Shown piece by piece: positions 55,902 to 64,000 of a stretch of DNA of 64,000 bases. Every line of letters starts with the position of its first letter. The first letter of the stretch is position 1. The position numbers and the translations under genes were made by a program. The notes under the pieces were generated by a model. It saw only the letters and a program-made list of their open reading frames with translations, was not told the origin of the DNA and made no database searches. The stretch comes from Craterostigma plantagineum (taxonomy: Eukaryota > Streptophyta > Magnoliopsida > Lamiales > Linderniaceae), in contig JAPQWV010000303.1 in NCBI GenBank assembly GCA_027422505.1, positions 558,001 through 622,000 on the forward strand, written 5' to 3'.

Positions 55902-58900
55902 TCACATAGGCAAGCTGTTCCTCCAGCTTGAAGACGACCTCATCTTCGCCGCCGGCGTGAGATTGAAGCTGAGCCCAAACATCTCCTTGGGCGCTTTTTG
56001 AACTCTTTCCTTCAATCCCATCAGCCTCGCCACGATCGAAGCGCTGTCGTCGATGTGCTCCATGCTCGCCGTCTCCGTCCATAGGCGTCTGCAAAGCTGA
56101 ACCCTCCTCTGCTTCGACTTAACGTCGACGCCCCACTTTTCGTACAGAGCCTCCCTTTCCTTCGCCGTGAATTTCTTCAGCATTCTCCTCGCCAGCATAT
56201 CCCTCTCGCGGTTCACCGTCTTCGCGCTTTGAGAACGAAATCGACGGGTTAAATCAGTCGCCCTTGATGGTGGCGATCACGGAGATTTGAAAAATCGATT
56301 ACCTCGAGGGCTTCGTCGGAAGGAAGTGGTCGTCGTCGACGACGCGGACGCCGTGAAGGGCGTCCCTGATGAAGGAAAGTCGCCGGAGCTCGACCTCCAT
56401 GTAGACGGCGTCGTTGGGGTCTCCTTTGAAGAGCAAGAGAAAATAGGTTCGATGGACCAAAGGCACGTTGCATTCGTGCCAAAGTTGGATGATTTCCCTT
56501 CTCCGCCGCTCGAATTCCACCGACCAGTCCGAAGAAGGAGGAGGAGATTGCTCCGCCGGCGCCACTTCTTCGATTACGGGCGCCGCCTCGTTTATTACTA
56601 CCTCCAGCTCCTTCGAGTTCGCCTGGGAAGATAAAAAATTCCATTTTTACCGACGGAAAAAGATTCAATTTTTAGTATCGAGGATTGTTTATCGGCTCAC
56701 CAGATTGTCCTCGATGGGCTCGACTACTTGATCGCATTGCTCGGCAGCCGTTTCATGTTTGTCTTCTGTGGAATTTGAAATCGTAGAGCTGCTTTTATCT
56801 TCTTCTTTCTCGTCATTATCTTCGTCCATGGCTGGCTCGAGTGCGTCGAGCTTCTCTTGATCGTCGGCGCAAGCTTCGTTTTCTTCAACCTCTACGATTT
56901 CCATTATTACATCTTCGTGCGCCTGAGAATCGGCGAGCGTCGTAAGAATCGCAGCGCAGCTCATGCTCCTCGAGACGCCACCAGCACCCACACCATCTTC
57001 TGATTCTTCGCCGTGCTCCAACGAAGAAGAAGAAGAAGGCGATTGTGATCCTACCAATGACGACGAATAGTACTATATATATCCCAAAATTTCGACGAGA
57101 ACTAATAACAAGTCTACAAACCTGAAGTCATCAGCTTATCTAGATGGGGAGACGAAGCGCTCGAAACGACCGCACTATTGCTCTTCGTAAAGTCGATCTC
57201 TATGCAATGCGCCTCGGCCTCCTTGCAAATATCCTCGTCGGGGGAGATCTTTTCCCAGCCCCGACAAGGGTCGGGGCCGAAGTACTTATCGATGTAGAGC
57301 CTCGGCGAAGTATTGTCGGACAAGAACAACTGTTCTTCGTTGCTGTTGAGGAAATTGTCTTCCATGCGCTGAGATATATTGTCGTTGAAGCGTTGGGGAT
57401 CGATCGATTATCGTTGTCTCCGACGCCTCGGACGCTGAGTACTCAGTATAGTCGGCCGACCAGCCTCTCTCGTGGTTGTTGTTCGTATGTATCTGCGCCG
57501 AGCATATATTTTAAGACAACATGGGAGATAAAGGCTGGTCGTATTGAATGACCGCTTCACCTAAAAGTTTAAGCTTGAAGCTAACACATATCATGTTTTT
57601 AAACGTGTAATTATTCTTATAATACCATGACGTATGTTTATTTTTACCCTAAAAGCTTAGGCTTGAAAGGAGTGTGTCATATTCTAGTTTATATGCTCTT
57701 ATACCCAAACTGATTAAATCAATCATGAAAAGGATTACGACTAATTAAAGAGACGAACGAACCCATGATTTCGATTGGAGTTCTACGCCCGAGCGAATCA
57801 TGTCTTCGATGCGAGACCGAGCCAAGTCGCGCTGGAGAGTCAGTTCCTTTATCTCTTTATCCATCTGCAAGCATGTTTTTTTTTTTTATTATGGTCATTA
57901 CAGTTTCGATATCGTATTTTTTGCTATACGATTGTGTATACCTTTTCGATGAGGACTTCTTTTTCTTTCAGCACCGAAGCAGAAGCGCCAGAACCAGACA
58001 AGTTTCTAAGCTCATTCTCCATCCTCGTCAGCTCTCTCTGAAGCTGCTTCACCAGCGCTTTCTCGGACATCACTACGTTCACCTGAGAGTTCGTATGGAC
58101 TTGTTTTGCGCAGCTGGCGAATAAGAGCGTATTTCTCGACTGTTCAACGTGGGTTCGGGCCGGGCTCATTGTGCATATGATCGCAGTTCGAGCGTTTCCG
58201 CCCAGGGAATTCTGCAGTATTCGAGTGAGCTTCGAGTCTCTGTAGGGCACATGGGCATTTCTTCCTTTGCTGCGGTAATAAATATGTGATACGAAAGCGC
58301 AGATTTAAGATACGCATTGCATGCGATTGCGCAGAAAAAATATGATTTGAGGAAAGGGTTCAAGGAATAAAATTGTGCCTTAGTTTGCGAATAACAGTTC
58401 CGAGGGTAAGCAAGCTGCGATTTATGTGGCATCCTTCTTTAAGCCTGCTCGTTCCCGACGATACCGTTTGAGATGCGCGTTCGCTCCCGGCGAGATCGAC
58501 GAAATTCTGTATTTTTTTTGTAAATAATAATAATGAATTTGTGTTATAGTTTCTTGGATAATTCAACTGTATACATATGAATGTAGATCAATACCACTGA
58601 AGCTGTTAAGGTGCTTGAGTTTCCTACTCCGAAATATTCGCGGGTTACGCTTTCAACGGTCTGCAAATGAAAATATATTGAGGCAAGGAATCTATAGTGA
58701 TAATTGATTAGGGTTTTTTCTTCTTATCATGAAGTTAGGAATTATTATTTATTACCAGTCTCAGAATCTGATGAGACCTAGAGCTGACTTCATTTAGAGC
58801 AGTCTCTCCTATTTGCCTTTGTGCTGCAGAAAGATTCATTATTAGATCATTTTGATGAAAACCCTAAAAATGTAATTGTCGAAACATTTTATGGAATCTT

Positions 58901-59969
58901 ATAAACGATTATATATGAGCAGTTCTTTCGGATTAGTTCTTACCTTCACAAGCTGAAAGAAGTTCTTTAAGATGGTCCGAGTCTTTTACAGTCTCCTCTG
59001 TAAGTTTGTCCACAACAGTTCCTCTCTGACGAGGCAAAAATAATTGAAACACCAACAGAAGATCTTAAACAAACACCATTGTTATGCATTCTTTGGCAGA
59101 TAAATGAAAAAGTATTTTACATTTTTAAAGTTTCGATACTATATATACCTCAGGATCATCTAAAAGTCGAAGCTGAGTCTCGGGACGTAAAAGGTCTTTG
59201 ACGGATTCATTGTAAATTTCCATGGCCGAGAACTTCAAAACGAATTCTCTTTCGCCATGCTTCCATTTTTATTTCATATAAAATAGGACAACAAATTAGG
59301 ACAAGTTTGGGACATTGCATAATAATAGAAAACGTCAACATATGCATTAGCTAGGCCTACCTTGTTTATGTAGTCGTAAATATCTGCTATGGCGAACGCT
59401 GTAATTCCAGACATTGTATACGTTTTTCCGCTGCTCGTCTGTCCATAAGCAAATATCGTAGCTGCAAGCAAATAGGAAGAACACGCTTCAATTAAATATT
59501 AATTCTAGGAAAATATAACAACATCTTCAAAGATTTGTAAGCTGTAATAATAATGCTCACCATTAATTCCACTTAGAACGGAAACAACGATGCCTTTTGC
59601 AGCTTCCTCGTAAACTTGCAAAGTATGAGCGTCGCTACCGAATACTCTATCTACCATCATTACAAATTGTATATTACATTACCTCATGACCCCAGAAATT
59701 TTGATTGATAAAATTATGGGAGATATATAATGAAAATTTTATTTATTATTACCGAACGAATACGCCGTTGGGGTCATCGAGCGCTCTTGAAGGCTATTCT
59801 TGAATATAATTGTCGTGTGGTCGATGCATTCCCAATCTGATACATCGTTTTTGCTAAGCTCTCTATCGTTTAAAGGCCTTAATCTTACCGCGACGAATAT
59901 TTTCTCTTCGTGTGTGCTTGAACATTGAGACAACCATTCTGATGAATCTTCTCCGTAAATCGACCCCAT
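55902..59969 (-). CDS. KIN-7 family kinesin, one internal frameshift
   Basis: Fourteen exons: 59969-59753, 59650-59561, 59461-59361, 59259-59149, 59025-58944, 58823-58756, 58660-58595, 58506-58379, 58269-57942, 57864-57763, 57492-57122, 57050-56701, 56622-56303, 56226-55902; ~885 residues if read through. N-terminal motor: [18 protein letters not shown]-loop [12 protein letters not shown], switch I SSRSH, switch [13 protein letters not shown], then a neck coiled coil. The C-terminal DUF3490 ([52 protein letters not shown]) defines the plant KIN-7 group that includes the NACK cytokinesis kinesins. Intron 8 is GC-AG (donor GC at 58378-58377). Exon 11 is one base out of frame, at the four-G run 57395-57398. 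All other exons are intact. Confidence 0.88.
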
Positions 59970-60829
59970 TTTCTGATTTTTGTTCTATTATTTTATTTAA
60001 TTGTACGAAAATGGAAGTTTGGAGAAGATAGAATAGAGGATATATATAAGAAGCCTTTTTATATATCTAATTTCCCTCTCCTTGATAAAGAGAGGGAAGT
60101 TTTATATAATGATGAAGGGCTCAAGGCCGACGAGCTCTTTCTCCTGTATAAATTGCCTTTCCTCTCTGCAACATGAGATGAAAATATTAGATCATAAGGT
60201 TTATGATCTAGTTACACGTTCTATAATCATCATATTCAACATGCAAGCGTATATGTATATGTAATAAAATGCATGGACGAACCTCTTTGTATCAGATATC
60301 AAGAGAAGCAATTTTTCTTTTCCAGGAAACCCCAGAAAGTAGAAGGGTTCCTAACTAACGACCAATGTCGTGAGCCTAATAATGATAATGAGGATTAAAA
60401 CGACGACAAACAGTGCAATGGCGATGTGAAAGGCCCACGGAAAAATTGGGGAATAATTAAAAAATAACTTTTATTAAATAGCTGTGAATGTGGACGAGAT
60501 TTTAACAGGTTATCCGTAAATAAAGGGGGAATTAAAAATGTTCTTGTAGTCCATATATAGCATATGTCGGAGCGGAGACATGCTTGAAAATACAAGAATG
60601 ACTTTCCTTAAGACTACTTCTATCGGAAAACCATCATCCCAAGTTGAATAACGTAAACATGAGATAAGAATAAACTCTGCTTAAACATAGAACTATAGCA
60701 CAACATTAGAAATTATTATAGTTACTACGACCAAAATTCTCTGCAGTACGTACTACCATTACATATTTGTCATAAAGCTTCACCAAGTCTTTCTGACAAT
60801 ATAAGTCACTGCTTTCGGACATCAGCACA
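59970..60829. other. Kinesin upstream region
   Basis: 860 bp between the kinesin start and the tRNA gene. No gene recognised. Confidence 0.45.
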
Positions 60830-60902
60830 TCCGTTGTAGTCTAGTTGGTTAGGATACTCGGCTCTCACCCGAGAGACCCGGGTTCAAGTCCCGGCAACGG
60901 AA
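60830..60902 (+). tRNA. tRNA-Glu (anticodon CTC), nuclear type
   Basis: 73 nt. Acceptor stem TCCGTTG pairs with CAACGGA; discriminator A. The anticodon loop GCTCTCACC gives CTC, with stem CTCGG/CCGAG. T arm CCCGG-GTTCAAG-CCGGG contains the B box GGTTCAAGTCC. The A box is TAGTCTAGTTGG. No CCA is encoded and there is no intron. A T-run (TTTTATATTTTT) follows within 10-20 nt as a Pol III terminator. Confidence 0.97.
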
Positions 60903-62676
60903 ATCTTTTATATTTTTGGTTAACTTTTTACTTTAATTAAGAAAGCGCTCAACCATTGCATTCGTAGCCTATACAATTGCGTAAAAACCATGGAAATTTG
61001 GCTTGTTCTTTTGATGAAAAACTTGAGTGAGTCAACTTCCACGTGTTCGAATGAATGCTACGAAAAAAATGGCTATTGCCGAAAGTTAGATTTGAAAAGA
61101 CTTTCAAACATCAACATATTCAACTTCACCTTTACGGTATAACTAAATGTAATTATGAGCTATTAAGAAGGTTTTCTAGCAGACTTTCCGAAAGATGACA
61201 ACATGTAACTTTTTCAATTCAGTCAACGCGTTCTCATTTTCCGACTATTAGGCATAGCTTTTCAGGTCAAATTTGATAACTGGCCTACGACCATCTTAGA
61301 GCTGCAATAGTTTCCACATGCAGTAATTCGAACCTTTTGAAGGAAAATATTATGTTCTTCAAATCAAATCACATTCTTCACTTGAAAGTTGAAACCTCTT
61401 GCGGCTTCACAACTGAAAATATTATATCATTACATTATATATATTTAAGTTTATCAGATCTTTGCTGGACTTTGTGACAGGGTTTCGTTGAGAAATGGGA
61501 CTCAAGCACATTAATGAGTGATAAAGACTTCTAAACCATTCTCTCTAACTGCAAGTTGTATTATGCAATGGACCATCTTATTTCATCCAAAAATACAAGA
61601 AAAATATATATATATATATATATAAATTAAATCATGCAAGGGTACTTGTCATGGCTGAGAAATCTCTGACACTGCCATGTTAGCATGCACTTTTTGGGCA
61701 ATAATCTGTGGAACAATCGAGCTGTAATGTTATGGAAAGAAGAAAGGCTCCATCTTTGAGAGTAAATATCTTCAAAACTAGAAAATGTTCGCTAAGTGAG
61801 CCGCCAATATTCCTTTTGCTTGCCTTTGGTCGCACTTCAAATTTAATGCTTACAAGGTTCATTCTATTTGCCTTTGTGTTTGTTGATCGTCTATTGTGTT
61901 TTTTTTTTTTTGTTTGAAATATAATCTAAGGCAACAAAAGTATCCGATTGTCTTAGTTTTATATATGAATGATAAGCGAATATTCCATGTACATGGACGT
62001 ATAGTGGGATATTTATCCCCTAAACTTGGTTCCTTCGAAAGAATACCATCTAGGAATATGCTAAGACGTTATTACATAAAAAAAATAATGTGAGTGCCAT
62101 GAATTACTATGACCCATTGAAGATAACGGTGGTAATTGATTAAACGTTTAAGTGCAAAGAACCAAACTTTAATAATGATAGAATTACAAAGATTAAGCAT
62201 CTTACCCATTAAAATAATAGTAAGAAGGTTCAAGAATGATAGTGAAACCGATGACTTGCTGGATATGACCAAATACATCCACTTATTTGCCACTGTGTAC
62301 GTCTTAATGATCTTCAATATTTCTCTCAACTCTCAAGGAATGTCGTGGATAATTTCTCCCAGAAAAAAGACAACGTACTAGGAAAATTTCTTCGTTATGT
62401 TACAAGGCGAAATTGATCCATTACAAACTGAAGTGGAAGTCTCTTGTCGAGCAGTTTTCTTGGGCATACATCAGTGTACAACAATCATGAAACAAATCCC
62501 AAAATGGAAAAAAGAAAAAAGGAAAGAGCAAAAAGTGGATCTCTAGTCTCTACAGAAGCAACACCTAATTACTGAAAAAAAAAAGGAAAGAAATTACTAA
62601 AAAAAAGCAAAAAAACTCACGAGATGGTTTTCTTTTTCCTTTTTCTCATTTCTTTTTTCCCTTTCCTGTGAAAATT
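60903..62676. other. Gene-poor spacer and 3' flank of the B-box gene
   Basis: 1.8 kb AT-rich, with a (TA)n run at 61602-61623. No gene recognised. Confidence 0.5.
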
Positions 62677-63836
62677 CTACCACATAGTTCTCGATCTCTT
62701 GGAGGAGACTCGATTGTGGTTGATCTGTGGAACAAGAAAGGAGCCATCTTTATCCTCAGACCATTTTCTGCTATTGTTTGCATTGAAGTCCTTCGATTGC
62801 TCCTTATTTCCACCGAAAGCCAATAACTCCATTGATGGGTTGATCTGTGTATTATCAAGAACACTGTAATGATTATGATTCACTTGAGGGACGCCAAACC
62901 CCATCCTTTTCCCCGAGGAGAAACCGCTATTATAGTTACTGTCAAGATCGCCGCCGTCCCAAAACGGCAGCTGCAGATCATAGCCACCATCACCACTCTG
63001 CAAAAGAAAAGAAAAGAACTTTTATTACAAGGAAGAGAAAACATGGGATCTGTGTTTTCCAGCCAAGGAGAAGGTTAAAGTTTCCGCAGCAAACCTGGGA
63101 CAAACCGTAAGGGGAAGGAAAAGATGAATCAAGAAAATCTTCAACGTGCCAGCCCGGCAACGTCTCAATCAAATACTCCGATATGCTACTCTGCGAAGAT
63201 CTGTCGATGAAACCGCCGCTGAAATCGCCGCCGTTGACCGGAGATTTGCTGTCGTTAGGTACTTTCCCACCCACTTGCGAGACGGCGGCGCTTTGACCGG
63301 CCGTTGAAGGCGTACCGCCGGCGGGAATGGATGGCTTGCTCTTTGGCTTTAGATTTGGGACATTATCTGAGGCGTTTGAGGTTGGTATCGATGATTCGTC
63401 GGAGTAAAGGGTCGACGTCGGAGATAGCTTCACGCCGGTGAGGAGGTACCTACTGTGCTTCTGCGTGTGTTCGTTTGCTTTGTGTATTGGCCCATCGCAG
63501 TCTTTGCACAGTATTGCTCTGTCTTGTTGGCAAAACAAGAATGCCCTTTTCTCCTGAAATTGAGATCATAAATCAGTCAAACTCAATAAAGACCCAAAAA
63601 AATCAAGAATCGCTGAAGATTTGTTGCCAGAAATGGGTATCTTTTATTACATGGCAGATATCGCATAAAGGGGCTTGTTTGGCAGCTGGGTTTTGGAGGG
63701 TGAATCTGTGGTGTTTTCCGGCGAGCTTGTTGGCGTGGTGGACGCGGTGGTCGCAGGCGGAGCAAAGGGCGGCTTCGTCGGCGACGCAGTACACGGCGGC
63801 TTCGTCTTTATCACACACATCACACTGAATCTTCAT
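62677..63836 (-). CDS. B-box zinc-finger transcription factor, BBX20/21 type
   Basis: Three exons: 63836-63651, 63553-63095, 62997-62677; 321 residues. B-box 1 (residues 5-47, CDVCDKDEAAVYCVADEAAL ... CDHRVH) and B-box 2 (~55-98, CDIC ... FLFCQQDRAILCKDCDGPIH) are complete, each with its Cys/His ligands; the intron splits B-box 2 at the usual site. There is no CCT domain, so this is the double-B-box class. ISEYLIETLPGWHVEDFLDS is a BBX20/21 signature. The C-terminus ends with a basic KRSRTMW after VPQINHN. These factors act with HY5 in light signalling, a family property. Confidence 0.92.
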
Positions 63837-63924
63837 CTTGGATTGTCTCTAACTGTTCACAGTTTCTTTTTATCTTAAACGTATCTGATCAAGAATCAGG
63901 GAAGAGTTATATGTAAGGAGTTTG

Positions 63925-63951
63925 GGAGAGAGAGAGAGAGAGAGAGAGAGG
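63925..63951. repeat. (GA)n microsatellite upstream of the B-box gene
   Basis: About 13 uninterrupted GA units, 90-115 bp upstream of the ATG at 63836. On the transcribed strand it is a (CT)n tract of the kind often found in plant 5' leaders. Confidence 0.9.
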
Positions 63952-64000
63952 GGTTTGGTTGAAGTACTTTTTATTTCAACATGTTGCTCTTTAATTTTTA

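Noticed and set aside
56249..56668. 139-residue minus-strand frame over kinesin exon 13
   Set aside because: Frame-shifted reading of the exon that encodes the DUF3490 region; the in-phase frame carries the family sequence.
1..64000. CRISPR arrays, operons, prophage or plasmid features
   Set aside because: The window is intron-containing plant nuclear DNA; short tandem repeats seen are microsatellites or MITE motifs.

Overview
This is a stretch of plant nuclear genome, clearly from a eudicot. Genes are split by GT-AG introns and carry plant-only products: an auxin response factor, a SAUR, a KIN-7 kinesin, a B-box factor, an LQY1-type chloroplast protein and a PSI-type DUF668 protein. AT-rich gaps hold LTR retrotransposons, LINE debris and several MITEs. 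Gene content and wording of the proteins would suit an asterid, perhaps Lamiales, but that is only an impression. No prokaryotic, CRISPR or plasmid feature is present.

Layout, left to right. 0-4.5 kb: first exon of an NRAMP metal transporter (minus; the gene runs off the left edge) diverging from an 8-exon ALBA-type RNA/DNA-binding protein (plus). 4.6-10.2 kb: a young Ty1/copia element with 5-bp target duplication and near-identical LTRs, but a broken pol. 10.3-13.6 kb: a CAD-type alcohol dehydrogenase and SKP1 (both minus). 14.0-15.0 kb: a deleted CACTA element. 15.5-17.8 kb: a GDSL esterase and a decayed tandem copy (minus). 18.4-20 kb: a copia relic. 20.7-23.7 kb: a small membrane protein, a pogo/Emigrant-type MITE and a thaumatin-like protein with a GPI-anchor-like tail. 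24.6-28.4 kb: 12-exon PSI1/DUF668 gene. 29.8-33.3 kb: TRM9-like tRNA methyltransferase, a GAGCTC-saturated hAT MITE and an HVA22-like gene.

35-36 kb: LQY1-type zinc-finger thylakoid protein. 38.3 kb: a SAUR. 38.6-44.5 kb: gene-poor DNA with a large foldback element and a small hAT MITE. 44.5-48.8 kb: ARF5/MONOPTEROS-like gene with a string of upstream ORFs. 49.2-49.6 kb: 5'-truncated LINE. 50-53.1 kb: MUSTACHES-type LRR receptor kinase whose activation segment is shortened. 54.5-55.5 kb: unrecognised membrane/coiled-coil protein. 55.9-60 kb: KIN-7 kinesin. 60.8 kb: tRNA-Glu(CTC). 62.7-63.8 kb: BBX20/21-type B-box factor.

The genes are an ordinary collection of independent plant loci and do not form a pathway. 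Two share auxin signalling (SAUR, ARF5). I did not find a clearly new biological system. The points most worth checking are the shortened receptor-kinase activation segment, two single-base disruptions at homopolymers (NRAMP and kinesin), the foldback element, the GAGCTC-rich MITE, the ARF5 upstream ORFs and the unrecognised membrane gene. Exon boundaries were read by eye from splice dinucleotides, frame continuity and similarity to known families as remembered; no alignment was run.
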